Shown: positions 54,862-63,167, numbered from the stretch's first letter. The stretch: 64,000 nt of DNA from Puia dinghuensis (GCF_014642875.1 NZ_BMJC01000006.1:372001-436000); one strand, 5' to 3'. Notes: generated by a model not told the origin, from the letters alone. A program made the numbers and translations.

Positions 54862-55688
54862 TCATAGATCGTCCGTGAAATAGCGCCGGTATATTGCGAT
54901 TGACGGAATGACGACACCCATCGGATGCCTTTTATGGCATTGGTGAGAAAGACCTCGTCCGCGGCCAGGAGGTCGTTGACCGACACCGGCCGTTCATGGA
55001 CGGGAAAGCCCGCGGCAGGCAAGGCGGCCAGGAGGAATCGCCGCATGACCCCGGCTACCCCCCCTTCCGACAGGGAAGGAGTATACACCTGCCGGTTTTT
55101 TATGTAAAAAAGGTTGGCGATGGTGCTATCCGCCAGGCGCTCGTAGCAGTTGAAGACCAGGCAATCGTCCAACCAGTGTTCGCGGGCATAAAGGGCAGCC
55201 AGCACATAAAGCAGAAAATTATTCGATTTGACATTGGCAATGGCATCACAGGATTTCATCCCACCCGGATACACATCGATGACGAGTCCCTTGTCATTTA
55301 ACCCAATGTCGTCGGGAGTAAGGGGCCAGGTTTCGATAAGATAATGGGGTTGAAGGTTTTCGGTGTCATAAAGCCCACCCTCGCCCCGGAAGACAACAAA
55401 CCTTACCCTGGCAAGAGGGGAATGAGCATTCCGCTGGCATAGCTCAAGAATTTGACTTTCCAAATTTTCCGGCGTAAAAGAAGGTGGGATGGCAAACCGC
55501 AGGAGGCGCATACCTGCAAAGAGGCGGTCGAAGTGGTAGTCCCGCAACCGGATGCGGCCGTTTTTGACCAGCAATGTCTCGAAGAGTCCATCGCCATACC
55601 GAAATCCACGGTTGCCGGCTGTCAAAACAGGGCTTCCGGCATGGAGAAAGGCGCCATTATGATTGATCCAGGCAGTGGAGGTGTTCAC
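54837..55688 (-). CDS. Aminotransferase class IV (PabC/BCAT-like)
   Basis: PLP enzyme of fold type IV, 283 residues. It has the typical ADC-lyase/branched-chain transaminase features: NRGFRYGDGLFETLLVKNG, ARVRFVVFRGEGG, and the PLP lysine in NVKSNNFLLYVLA, then SEGGVAGVMRRFLL and DEVFLTNAIKGIRWV. It could be 4-amino-4-deoxychorismate lyase (PabC) of folate synthesis, which would fit the nearby folE, or a D- or branched-chain transaminase. Downstream is a response regulator gene on the same strand, 14 bases further toward lower coordinates. Confidence 0.88.
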   Translation of the reverse strand: MNTSTAWINHNGAFLHAGSPVLTAGNRGFRYGDGLFETLLVKNGRIRLRDYHFDRLFAGMRLLRFAIPPSFTPENLESQILELCQRNAHSPLARVRFVVFRGEGGLYDTENLQPHYLIETWPLTPDDIGLNDKGLVIDVYPGGMKSCDAIANVKSNNFLLYVLAALYAREHWLDDCLVFNCYERLADSTIANLFYIKNRQVYTPSLSEGGVAGVMRRFLLAALPAAGFPVHERPVSVNDLLAADEVFLTNAIKGIRWVSSFRQSQYTGAISRTIYDQLINGLS

Positions 55689-55702
55689 TGTCCTATGCGG
55701 AT

Positions 55703-56374
55703 TTACTGCTGTTCGATGATACCATTCTTTACTGCATACATGACCAGGCCGGCCATGGATTTAGCACCCGTCTTGGTCTTTAATTTGTCCCGGATGGCTT
55801 CGACTGTGCGTGGACTGATGTCTACGATGTCGGCTATCTCCTTGGTTGTCTTCTCCTCGCACATGAGTTTGAGGACGGTGAGCTCTTTTTCCGTGAGATT
55901 CACATCCTGGAGTGCGCCTATTTCGGGCCGCTTCGTGCGAAGACCAGTAAGTAATGCTTTGTTGGTCAATTCATTAAAGAAGAACTCCTGCTCGTAGCAG
56001 GTCTTTATGGCCTGGTAGATGGTCTCGGAATCCGAATTCTTGGTAAGATAGGAATTTGCCCCTATCTCCATCAATTTGGAGATCATCGAATGGTCATTGT
56101 GCATGGAAAGAATGATGACCTTGACATGGGGATGATCCTTGCGAATCTCGGGGAGTGTTTGGATGCCATCCATTATAGGCATCTGAATATCAAGCAGGAT
56201 GACGTCCGGTTCGACGTGCTTGAGCAGGTTGAGCAGCTGCATTCCATTGTCAGCTTCCGCTACCAGCTCTACATCTTTCTTTACGGCAAGAGCCGTCTTG
56301 ACCCCGGCCCTGAAAAGGGCATGATCATCGGCTATGGCAACTTTGATTGCCTGGTTAAGCTCGGGTCTTTTCAT
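55703..56374 (-). CDS. Response regulator, NarL/FixJ family
   Basis: A 223-residue DNA-binding response regulator. The receiver domain (10-130) has the acidic pair DD near residue 16, the phosphoacceptor Asp in VILLDIQMP, and a conserved Lys in SYLTKNS. The LuxR-type helix-turn-helix (about 155-215) reads LTEKELTVLKLMCEEKTTKE and SPRTVEAIRDKLKTKTG. It is one of three paralogs in the island at 55.7-61.1 kb. No kinase lies directly beside it; the nearest is at 59474. Its upstream region contains the first structured RNA, on the opposite strand. Confidence 0.94.
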   Translation of the reverse strand: MKRPELNQAIKVAIADDHALFRAGVKTALAVKKDVELVAEADNGMQLLNLLKHVEPDVILLDIQMPIMDGIQTLPEIRKDHPHVKVIILSMHNDHSMISKLMEIGANSYLTKNSDSETIYQAIKTCYEQEFFFNELTNKALLTGLRTKRPEIGALQDVNLTEKELTVLKLMCEEKTTKEIADIVDISPRTVEAIRDKLKTKTGAKSMAGLVMYAVKNGIIEQQ

Positions 56375-56614
56375 ACGATTTAGAATTTATATCCTGCAGC
56401 TGGACGGACTGCCTAATATACTTGCAAATTGAATCAAAAAATGCAATACTTACTATAGGTAAAGTACGTAACAACGCAATTTCGGAATATACTAACCTTA
56501 CGAAGATAAGTGGTTTTTTCCCGATATAAAAGTGGAATTTTTTCGAATGTGTTTATAGTGGTTTTACGACGACCGCGGTAAAAGCCGAAAAGGCAAAATC
56601 GGGCAAATCTGCGC
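56375..56614. other. AT-rich upstream region of the first response regulator
   Basis: About 240 bases holding no gene. It probably contains the minus-strand promoter of the 55703-56374 regulator, but no exact TAnnTTTG was found on that strand. It ends where the plus-strand promoter of the first structured RNA begins. Confidence 0.35.
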
Positions 56615-56645
56615 TTGCCTGGCTATCTGCGCGCTCCTATTTTTG
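56615..56645 (+). promoter_or_regulatory. Promoter of structured RNA copy 1
   Basis: TTG (56615-56617), 20 bases, then TATTTTTG (56638-56645), an exact Bacteroidota promoter. It places the start of transcription near 56650, at the foot of the RNA's closing stem. The second RNA copy has the same promoter with the same spacing, and the 15 bases before each -33 box are also alike (ATCGGGCAAATCTGC). Confidence 0.75.
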
Positions 56646-56763
56646 TATAAGTTGATTGACAGGATTAGCAACCTCAGACTGTCCAATGTCCTAGAAACCG
56701 TCCAGAACCTTTTTCAATATTCTATGAAACCCGGCAAAATCCAATGGTCAATCAACTTTTTTA
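56646..56763 (+). ncRNA. Structured small RNA copy 1 (6S-type candidate)
   Basis: About 115 nt. Arms 56649-56660 and 56747-56758 form a perfect 12-bp closing stem, followed by six T residues as in an intrinsic terminator. Inside, GGATT (56662-56666) pairs with AATCC (56738-56742). Core motifs shared with copy 2 are TCCAATGTCC (56682-56691), ACCGTCCAG (56697-56705) and TTTCAATAT (56712-56720). A long stem, a largely unpaired centre and no coding frame recall 6S RNA, and a '6S-Flavo' class is known in Bacteroidota, but I cannot test the match here. Confidence 0.75.
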
Positions 56764-56819
56764 GAAAAAGCGGTTCAATATCCTAATAAAGCGAAAGCGA
56801 GGAATTCGAGTGCCGTTGA

Positions 56820-56971
56820 GAGATTGATCCAGTCCCTATGAAATCTAAGACCTGATGATCTCCAATATCCCTTCTCCGTCTGCCAGCTCCGTTGCTACAT
56901 CAGGTAGTTTGGTCCCTTATCTGGTTTGTAAATTAGTTTGTAAAGGGTTTGCTAAAGCAAGCCCTTTTTTT
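56820..56971 (+). ncRNA. Possible further plus-strand RNA with terminator
   Basis: A region on the plus strand ending in a good terminator (56942-56971: AAAGGGTTTGC, loop, GCAAGCCCTTT, seven T residues; the one wobble pairs only on the plus strand). Within it ACCTGATG (56850-56857) pairs with CATCAGGT (56898-56905), enclosing TCCAATATCC and CCGTC, which resemble core motifs of the two RNAs nearby. No promoter was found, so it could also be the tail of a read-through transcript from copy 1. Confidence 0.4.
56942..56971 (+). terminator. Intrinsic terminator on the plus strand
   Basis: An 11-bp stem with a TAAA loop followed by seven T residues. One T-G pair is compatible only with plus-strand RNA. 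No protein gene on this strand ends here, so it marks the end of a non-coding transcript. Confidence 0.75.
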
Positions 56972-56973
56972 AT

Positions 56974-57633
56974 TTAATCGATGATCTTATTTCGCATAGC
57001 GTACATGATGAGACCGGCAATCGTTTTGGCCCCGATCTTTGTTTTCATGTTCTGGCGAATCGTTTCGATGGTGCGGGTGCTAAGGAATACTTCTTTGGAG
57101 ATCTCTTCGGTAGTCTTGTCCTCCGCCAGGAGTTTTAAGATGCGAATCTCTTTTTCCGAGAATTTAATGGGGCTTGGGTAGAATTGCCTTACCTGTCGTT
57201 TGGTCTGCAGTTTGGATAGAACGGCTTTATTTACAAGATCGTTGAAATAAAAGTCATCGTTCATGCAGGTAAGGATAGCCTGGTATATTTCATCCGGATC
57301 GGTGGTTTTCGTCAGATAGGCATTGGCACCCATCTCCATCATTTTGGAGATCATTTCCTGGTCGTCATACATCGTCAGAACGATGATCTTGACATCCTCA
57401 TATTCTTTTCGAAGCAAGCCTATCGCGTTGATCCCGTCGACCTCGGGCATCCGGATGTCCATCAGCAATACGTCCGGCCGCTTGATCTGCATTTTGTGCA
57501 CAAGATCCTTACCATCTTCAGCTTCCCACAGAATTCTAAGATATTCCTTGTTCTTCAGAGCCATTTTAATACCGTCACGGAAAATCTTATGATCATCAGC
57601 GATCGATACTTTGATAACTAATTCAGCAGTCAT
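56974..57633 (-). CDS. Response regulator, NarL/FixJ family
   Basis: A 219-residue paralog of the regulator at 55703. Receiver residues: DD at about 14-15, phosphoacceptor Asp in VLLMDIRMP, Lys in AYLTKTTD. The LuxR helix-turn-helix follows at about 150-210 with FSEKEIRILKLLAEDKTTEE and STRTIETIRQNMKTKIGAKT. Its stop lies three bases from the plus-strand terminator at 56971. Its upstream region contains structured RNA copy 2 on the opposite strand, repeating the arrangement of the first regulator and suggesting a duplicated regulator-RNA unit. Confidence 0.94.
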   Translation of the reverse strand: MTAELVIKVSIADDHKIFRDGIKMALKNKEYLRILWEAEDGKDLVHKMQIKRPDVLLMDIRMPEVDGINAIGLLRKEYEDVKIIVLTMYDDQEMISKMMEMGANAYLTKTTDPDEIYQAILTCMNDDFYFNDLVNKAVLSKLQTKRQVRQFYPSPIKFSEKEIRILKLLAEDKTTEEISKEVFLSTRTIETIRQNMKTKIGAKTIAGLIMYAMRNKIID

Positions 57634-57766
57634 ACCGGCAGGTTTGTAGAATTAATAGGTATAGGTCTTAAGTTTTGTTGATGATGCTTATCGCTAGTGA
57701 ATATCCCTGGAATTTTTACATCTCAAATAGTATTTTCCGAATTTCATAAATCGGGCAAATCTGCTC

Positions 57767-57797
57767 TTGTCCTGCCAGAGTCCGCCACCTACATTTG
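57767..57797 (+). promoter_or_regulatory. Promoter of structured RNA copy 2
   Basis: TTG (57767-57769), 20 bases, then TACATTTG (57790-57797), an exact match with the same spacing as copy 1. The preceding ATCGGGCAAATCTGC block is also shared. Confidence 0.75.
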
Positions 57798-57915
57798 TAC
57801 CGGAAGTTGACTGAAAGGATCTAGCCTCAAACCATCCAATGTCCCGTTTACCGTCCAGTAAAAGATTTCAATATCCTTTAAAACCAAACAGGTAAATCCG
57901 TCTTCAGTCAACTTC
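57798..57915 (+). ncRNA. Structured small RNA copy 2 (6S-type candidate)
   Basis: Arms 57804-57815 and 57903-57914 form a perfect 12-bp closing stem. Compared with copy 1, two of the twelve pairs are changed on both sides (T-A to C-G, and C-G to A-T), which keeps pairing and supports a functional RNA. GGAT (57817-57820) pairs with ATCC (57896-57899). Core motifs TCCAATGTCC (57835-57844), ACCGTCCAG (57850-57858) and TTTCAATAT (57866-57874) recur with the same spacing between the first two. A pyrimidine-rich tail follows rather than a clean T-run. Confidence 0.75.
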
Positions 57916-58324
57916 TTTCCTTTCCGACGGGTACCTCCTCCCCATCTAGGTATTGAATTTACCTTTAATTTCCGGTTGTGCCTTCTCAAAAAAACGAAAA
58001 ATCAGGAATTTAATTACTTCACCCTTGTTCCGGGTCCTCTTTTCGGATTATCCACATTATTAACACGCGTGTGAATATCTTTTTGTTCTGGTATTTCCCC
58101 GAGGGCTTTTTACGAATTTTGCGATAGTAAAAATACTATTTTACCCACGTGAAACTACTCTATTTTGGGATAGTAATCGCCCTAGTAAAATCCCATCAAA
58201 CGCAGTACAGACTTGAATTACAGGCAATTTAAAGCATTTTACCATAAATTTTGGCCATTGCCCAGTTTTTTTTTTAGGGGTTATTTAGCCTTACAAACTA
58301 ACATTTTACAACCTCTAAAAACGC
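57916..58324. other. Long AT-rich leader region before the 118-residue gene
   Basis: About 410 bases without a gene. It contains an exact DnaA-box-like TTATCCACA (58048-58056), the palindrome ATAGTA-AAAA-TACTAT (58124-58139), a second copy of GATAGTAA (58169-58176), a TGGGAT/ATCCCA dyad (58166-58195) and a nine-T run near 58270. These could be operator or promoter parts for the next gene; none is proven. Confidence 0.4.
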
Positions 58325-58681
58325 ATGCGCATGTTACAAAAAGAGTTACTCACCAAACAAGACTATGCTGCTATTGGGGAAGAGATCAGCCACGAACAGG
58401 CTAATGAATTCATCGAAACCTATAAAGAACAACGTCAACCGGGCGATTTGGGTGGTTATGTTCTGGGCCGCAATATCATCGATCAGCTGCTGGCTCAACC
58501 GGGTTGCGTAGGCCTTCGTTTTTACTACGGTATCAATGAAGAAGGTCAAAAAACCCTGGTTTATGTAGGCATCGACGCTGACGGCCAGGACCTCCTGAAA
58601 AAGACCGTTGTAATGGAAGGCGGTTTGTTCGGCATCGATCTTGGCACTATCGCCGATCGCATCGGCAGCTGGTTCTGGTAG
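58325..58681 (+). CDS. Conserved-looking hypothetical protein
   Basis: A 118-residue soluble protein without signal peptide or membrane helix. It begins MRMLQKELLTKQDYAAIGEE (an ATG two codons on is also possible) and has GDLGGYVLGRNIIDQLLAQ, LRFYYGINEEGQKTLVYVGID and a C-terminal GSWFW. No domain recognised. It is preceded by a long leader with dyads and stands at the head of the plus-strand signalling genes. Confidence 0.8.
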   Translation: MRMLQKELLTKQDYAAIGEEISHEQANEFIETYKEQRQPGDLGGYVLGRNIIDQLLAQPGCVGLRFYYGINEEGQKTLVYVGIDADGQDLLKKTVVMEGGLFGIDLGTIADRIGSWFW

Positions 58682-58749
58682 TCCACGAATCTGCCAAAGT
58701 ACTTGGATTATAGGACAATGCCTTTTATATTTGAGTAAAAAACAAGGTA

Positions 58750-59397
58750 TTGCTCCCACGTATAGCCTTACTTTCCGAAATATTACCCATCATCTTTTAC
58801 CTGATCTTCCTTAAACGTAATCGGGGACAGGGGTTGTGGGTAATATTTCTTTATTGTATCCTCTCGTTCCTTACAGAGCCTTTTTACCACATCCTGGGAG
58901 CCAATATTCCCCAATATTACGTCTACTCAAGCTTTACCATCATCGAATTCACGCTCTTTTCCCTGTTTTTTTATACATCCCTCCACGAAAAGAAATTCAA
59001 GTATATCCCCCTCATCTGTGCGGTGATCTTCTACGTCGTCGCCATCACTAATTTTAAGAAAAGAAGCGATAATCCCTTTGATTCCCTTCCGGCTTCTGTA
59101 GAAGCAATCCTTGTAATATCGTATTGCATTTTATTATTATACGAGCAAATGAAGGACCCCACTGTAGGCCTTGTCTATAATACCAAGAAGTTTTGGGTTA
59201 TAATCGCGTTTCTTCTTTACTTTTCGGCCACCCTTTTCCTGTTTCTTTACACCGGAACCCTGTCCGAAGAGCAGCGTTCAAGCTACTGGCCGATCAATAA
59301 TTTCTTTGAAATCCTGAAGAATATCCTTTTCTGCGTCTCGTTTATAATGAAAAAACATTATAATAATCCATATGCGATGGATAACTTTGAGCCTTGA
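58750..59397 (+). CDS. Multi-pass membrane protein, function unknown
   Basis: A 215-residue integral membrane protein with about six or seven hydrophobic helices and a basic C-terminal tail (KKHYNNPYAM). No in-frame ATG lies near the start; TTG at 58750 is used (MLPRIALLSEILPIIFYLIF), since a stop occurs six codons upstream. It sits directly before a histidine kinase that has only one membrane helix, so it could be a sensing partner; this is inference. It is similar in general layout to the membrane protein at 61142, next to the third regulator. Confidence 0.75.
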   Translation: MLPRIALLSEILPIIFYLIFLKRNRGQGLWVIFLYCILSFLTEPFYHILGANIPQYYVYSSFTIIEFTLFSLFFYTSLHEKKFKYIPLICAVIFYVVAITNFKKRSDNPFDSLPASVEAILVISYCILLLYEQMKDPTVGLVYNTKKFWVIIAFLLYFSATLFLFLYTGTLSEEQRSSYWPINNFFEILKNILFCVSFIMKKHYNNPYAMDNFEP

Positions 59398-59473
59398 TCT
59401 ACCTGATAATTAAACTATTGAAAATACACTAAACCCCTAAACAAAACAACCTGTCCCGGAGACGACCCAATTC

Positions 59474-60316
59474 ATGATACTCTTAGAAGTCACTAGCCCT
59501 GGTAACGTATCCCTGGTGCTGTTTTTTGGCACTATCGGAATGTTAGCGCTTACCATCGGCCTGATCGTCTTTATTATCTTTCACCAGCGTAAGGTGATCC
59601 GTTACCAGCAGAAACTGCAACGGATGGAGCAGGACCAACAAAAATTGCTGCTCAACGCCTCTATCCGTCTCCAGGAGGAAGAAAGACAACGCATCGCGGC
59701 AGACCTCCACGACGACGCCGGTCCCCTGCTGGCCACCGCCCGGCTTTATCTCAACGAAAACCTGGTCAACCTCGACAAGACCACGCAATTACAAAGCATC
59801 TACAACGCCAAACAGATCATTGACGATACGATTCAGCTGATCAGGAATATTTCTCATAGCCTGATGCCCCCCACCCTCAAGAATTTTGGCCTGGAATCGG
59901 CCGTAAACGACCTTTTCCAGAAGATCAGCGGCTCGGGCAGCATGAATGCAAGCTCCCGCTTCCACGATTACCGCGAGCGTCTGCAGGCAGAGAACGAGTT
60001 AATCATCTTCAGGGTCATCCAAGAGCTGGTGAACAACATCCTCAAACACAGTAATGCCAGTTTCATCCACCTGACCCAGAACACCAGCGGCGACAAGTTC
60101 TTTATCCGGCTCCATCACGATGGTCGCGGCATCACCCAAAATGATTTCAACAAGTTGAATAAGAGCAATGTAGGGCTTGGTCTGAAAAATATCCAAAGCC
60201 GGTTGAAGGTCTTGCACGGCAAGATATTCTTTGAAAAAGACATGTCTCAAACCTATTATAAAGTCACTATCGAACTCGTTAAGGAAGAAGAAGATAAGCT
60301 GCAAGAACAGGATTAA
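59474..60316 (+). CDS. Sensor histidine kinase, HisKA_3 type
   Basis: A 280-residue kinase of the NarX/DegS group. One membrane helix (about 14-36) is followed by a coiled coil (38-70), the phosphoacceptor domain with H78 in RIAADLHDDAGPLLATAR, and an ATPase domain with ELVNNILKHSNA (N box), HHDGRGI and GLGLKNIQSRLKVL. There is no periplasmic sensor domain, so the signal may come through a partner. Its likely target is the NarL-type regulator 94 bases downstream, but the two regulators at 55.7 and 57.0 kb are also candidates. Confidence 0.94.
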   Translation: MILLEVTSPGNVSLVLFFGTIGMLALTIGLIVFIIFHQRKVIRYQQKLQRMEQDQQKLLLNASIRLQEEERQRIAADLHDDAGPLLATARLYLNENLVNLDKTTQLQSIYNAKQIIDDTIQLIRNISHSLMPPTLKNFGLESAVNDLFQKISGSGSMNASSRFHDYRERLQAENELIIFRVIQELVNNILKHSNASFIHLTQNTSGDKFFIRLHHDGRGITQNDFNKLNKSNVGLGLKNIQSRLKVLHGKIFFEKDMSQTYYKVTIELVKEEEDKLQEQD

Positions 60317-60410
60317 AATTTATGTGTATCTTTAGGTAACAGAGATACCCCCTGGCCGCTAGAGAACATAATATATTGATCGTGACCCAACTAGAACTTT
60401 ACAATAGCCT

Positions 60411-61061
60411 ATGGGAGTAATTAAAGTTGCAATAGCCGATGACCACAAGATATTCCGAAAGGGTGTCATTCTATCTCTACGTCCTTATAGCGCCATAAAA
60501 TTTGTCCAGGAAGCCGAGAATGGGCAGGAACTACTGGATGGCCTGGCCGCCTCAGAACCCGATGTTGTGTTGATGGACCTCCGGATGCCCCAAAAAGACG
60601 GAATAGAAACGACCAAGATCATTGCAAAACAATATCCTTCCATCCATATTATCGCCCTCACCATGTATGAGGACGAGCGTTTCGTAAGCCATATGATGGA
60701 GATAGGCGCCAATGGCTACCTTTTAAAAAGTGCTGACCCATCCGAGATCAAAAGAGCCATCATCGAGGTGGCGACCAAAGGATATTACCTCAACAATTTT
60801 GTCAACCGCATATTGCTGAAAAAATCCCATGTTCGTACCAAGATGATCCCCAGCCTCAACACGGAGATCACTTTAAATGATAGGGAAAGGGAAGTAGTAC
60901 GTTACATCTGCATGGAATTCACCGCCCAGGAGATCGCCCAAAAGATAGACGTCAGCCCCCGGACGGTGGAGGCCATCAAAGACCGCCTCATGGAACGTTT
61001 TGGCGCAAAAAACACCGCAGGATTGGTATTCTTTGCCGTTAAAAACAACCTCATTGACTAG
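60411..61061 (+). CDS. Response regulator, NarL/FixJ family
   Basis: Third regulator of the island, 216 residues. Receiver: DD at about 10-11, phosphoacceptor Asp in VVLMDLRMP, Lys in GYLLKSAD. LuxR helix-turn-helix with LNDREREVVRYICMEFTAQE and SPRTVEAIKDRLMERFGAKN. It follows the histidine kinase on the same strand and is probably its partner. A membrane protein gene begins 80 bases further on. Confidence 0.94.
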   Translation: MGVIKVAIADDHKIFRKGVILSLRPYSAIKFVQEAENGQELLDGLAASEPDVVLMDLRMPQKDGIETTKIIAKQYPSIHIIALTMYEDERFVSHMMEIGANGYLLKSADPSEIKRAIIEVATKGYYLNNFVNRILLKKSHVRTKMIPSLNTEITLNDREREVVRYICMEFTAQEIAQKIDVSPRTVEAIKDRLMERFGAKNTAGLVFFAVKNNLID

Positions 61062-61141
61062 ACTGGGCGGAGTCCAGTCCAGTCCACGAAGTGGACCGAC
61101 AGACCGATCCCACCTACAGAGCTCCAACGGCTCCGTCAACG

Positions 61142-61786
61142 ATGCGTATGGTTAACCCAGGTAATACTTTTACGGATTATCTTTTACTGGGAATCACCTT
61201 CCTCCCGCTTTTGCCGGCTTTGCTCATCTTTGTCCGCAAACTCTATGGACAAGAGCCGCTAAACTTCCTTGTCGTTATCTGCCTGCTTTGCTTTCTCCGC
61301 GGCATCATCGGTCTTGCTTATCCCCTGACACAGGTGAACCAATTCATCATCAACAAGATATTTACCCTCCTGCTCTTTCTTTTCTTTGTCCTTGCCTTCC
61401 GGAGCAACCTCAACGGAAAAATACGCTATGGATTGAGCCTTCTTCTCACCGCCCTGCTGTCCATCCTCTTCACCTATTGGTCGCTAAAAGGCTGGGACGG
61501 GTCCAGTCAGGCGACCGAGATACTGCTCAACAGCTTTCTTGCGGTGCTTATCGGCATAAGCCTTCATGCCATCCTCCATAATGACGAGCTTGGAGTCTTC
61601 CATTCGCCCCTTTTTTGGATGGAAGGAGGTACCCTCTTCTATATCCTGCTATCCCTTATGCTGGAAGGAGTAGGTAACAGTGGCCACCCGGAGGTGGTTC
61701 CGTCAGACGCGGAAAAAAGGCTTTTCCTTGGGCTTGCCGACCTGGTGCGGTATCTCGCCTATATCGCCGCGGTGTATGCGTTATAA
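61142..61786 (+). CDS. Multi-pass membrane protein, function unknown
   Basis: A 214-residue membrane protein with about seven hydrophobic helices. The ATG at 61142 begins [20 protein letters not shown]; another ATG is two codons on. Residues [17 protein letters not shown] and [20 protein letters not shown] are the most distinctive stretches. No family recognised. The layout resembles the membrane protein before the kinase, so both may belong to the signalling unit. Its end overlaps by six bases the end of scoB on the other strand. Confidence 0.75.
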   Translation: MRMVNPGNTFTDYLLLGITFLPLLPALLIFVRKLYGQEPLNFLVVICLLCFLRGIIGLAYPLTQVNQFIINKIFTLLLFLFFVLAFRSNLNGKIRYGLSLLLTALLSILFTYWSLKGWDGSSQATEILLNSFLAVLIGISLHAILHNDELGVFHSPLFWMEGGTLFYILLSLMLEGVGNSGHPEVVPSDAEKRLFLGLADLVRYLAYIAAVYAL

Positions 61787-62437
61787 GCTCATCTCTGGCA
61801 CTTCTCCGGGTATCACCAGGCGGCCGGCCGTCTTGCTTTTGACCTCTTCCAGGGAGACTCCCGGCGCACGCTCCAGGAGCCTGAATCCTTCCGGTGTGAT
61901 GTCCAGCACGGCCAGGTCGGTGACGACCTTCTTGACGCATTTCACCCCCGTAAGCGGAAGACTACAGGCAGACAGCAGCTTGGGTTCGCCTTTTGGATTG
62001 GTATGTTGCATGGCTACGATGATATTCCGGGCGCTGGCTACGAGATCCATCGCTCCGCCCATTCCCTTCACCATTTTACCCGGGATCTTCCAGTTGGCAA
62101 TATCGCCTGTATCCGACACTTCCATGGCGCCCAGCACGGTCAGGTCGACCTTTCCCGCGCGGATCATGCCAAAACTTTCGGCACTGTCAAAAAAAGCGGC
62201 GCCTGGCAAGACCGTGACGGTCTCCTTGCCGGCATTGATAAGATCGGCATCCACCTCCTCTTCCGTAGGATAGGGGCCCATCCCCAGGATCCCATTCTCG
62301 GATTGAAGTACGATCGAGATGCCGGCCGGGATATAGTTGGCCACAAGGGTGGGAATGCCGATGCCCAGATTGATATACATGCCATCCCTCAATTCCTGTG
62401 CTATCCGTCGTGCGATACCAAATTTATCCAATGCCAT
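61781..62437 (-). CDS. scoB: 3-oxoacid CoA-transferase subunit B
   Basis: Beta subunit of succinyl-CoA:3-ketoacid (or acetate:acetoacetyl) CoA-transferase, which activates acetoacetate with CoA. From the ATG at 62437 ([20 protein letters not shown]): [14 protein letters not shown], then the catalytic Glu in [14 protein letters not shown], and [10 protein letters not shown]. At 218 residues it has the family length. It follows scoA by 25 bases. The open frame upstream of the ATG overlaps scoA and is not coding. Confidence 0.95.
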   Translation of the reverse strand: MALDKFGIARRIAQELRDGMYINLGIGIPTLVANYIPAGISIVLQSENGILGMGPYPTEEEVDADLINAGKETVTVLPGAAFFDSAESFGMIRAGKVDLTVLGAMEVSDTGDIANWKIPGKMVKGMGGAMDLVASARNIIVAMQHTNPKGEPKLLSACSLPLTGVKCVKKVVTDLAVLDITPEGFRLLERAPGVSLEEVKSKTAGRLVIPGEVPEMSL

Positions 62438-62462
62438 AAGGAGGTATTTCCTGGTTATAAAA

Positions 62463-63167
62463 TTATTTTGAATCGGCGAGCCGGACTGTCTTTCGTTCGA
62501 TGCGCCGCTGGTAATTACTGCCCTGGAAGATGCGATGGACATAGATGCCGGGGACATGGATCTGGTCGGGGTCCAGTTCGCCGGGTTGTACCAGGTGTTC
62601 TACTTCCGCGATGGTAATATTTCCTGCCTTAGCCATGGAGGTGGAAAAATTCCGGGTCGTCTTACGAAATACAAGATTGCCCAACGTATCGCCCTTCCAG
62701 GCCTTGACGATAGCAAAATCAGCGTGCAGCGCATGTTCCATGAGATGGGGCTTTCCGTTGAACTCCCTCACTTCCTTGCCGAACGCGATTTCCGTGCCAT
62801 AGCCGGCGGGTGTAAAAAAAGCGGGGATGCCCATTCCGGCCATCTGGATGCGCGTGGCCAGCGTTCCCTGCGGGATGAGATCGACCATCAATTCTCCATG
62901 CAGCAGCTGCCGTTCGAATTCGGCATTCTCACCCACATACGAACTGATCATCTTTTTTATCTGGCGCGTCTTAAGGAGAATACCAAGGCCAAAATCGTCG
63001 ACCCCGGCATTATTCGAGATACAGGTGAGTTCGCGGATCCCGCTACGGGTCAGGGCATCGATACAATTCTCAGGGATCCCGCATAGGCCAAAACCGCCAA
63101 GCATGATGACGGCGGCATTAGGGATATCATGAATGGCCTCATCGGCACTGGCAACGACTTTTTTCAT
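62463..63167 (-). CDS. scoA: 3-oxoacid CoA-transferase subunit A
   Basis: Alpha subunit of the same enzyme, 234 residues. It starts [20 protein letters not shown] and has the CoA-transferase signature [13 protein letters not shown], the [11 protein letters not shown] segment, and [20 protein letters not shown]. With subunit B it allows use of ketone bodies or acetoacetate from leucine and aromatic amino acid breakdown. The preceding gene lies 79 bases upstream on the same strand. Confidence 0.95.
   Translation of the reverse strand: MKKVVASADEAIHDIPNAAVIMLGGFGLCGIPENCIDALTRSGIRELTCISNNAGVDDFGLGILLKTRQIKKMISSYVGENAEFERQLLHGELMVDLIPQGTLATRIQMAGMGIPAFFTPAGYGTEIAFGKEVREFNGKPHLMEHALHADFAIVKAWKGDTLGNLVFRKTTRNFSTSMAKAGNITIAEVEHLVQPGELDPDQIHVPGIYVHRIFQGSNYQRRIERKTVRLADSK

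Noticed and set aside
58048-58056. Exact DnaA-box-like TTATCCACA, suggesting an origin of replication
   Set aside because: Only one copy is present, with no box cluster, no dnaA or dnaN and no AT-rich unwinding repeat series. A single match is expected by chance.
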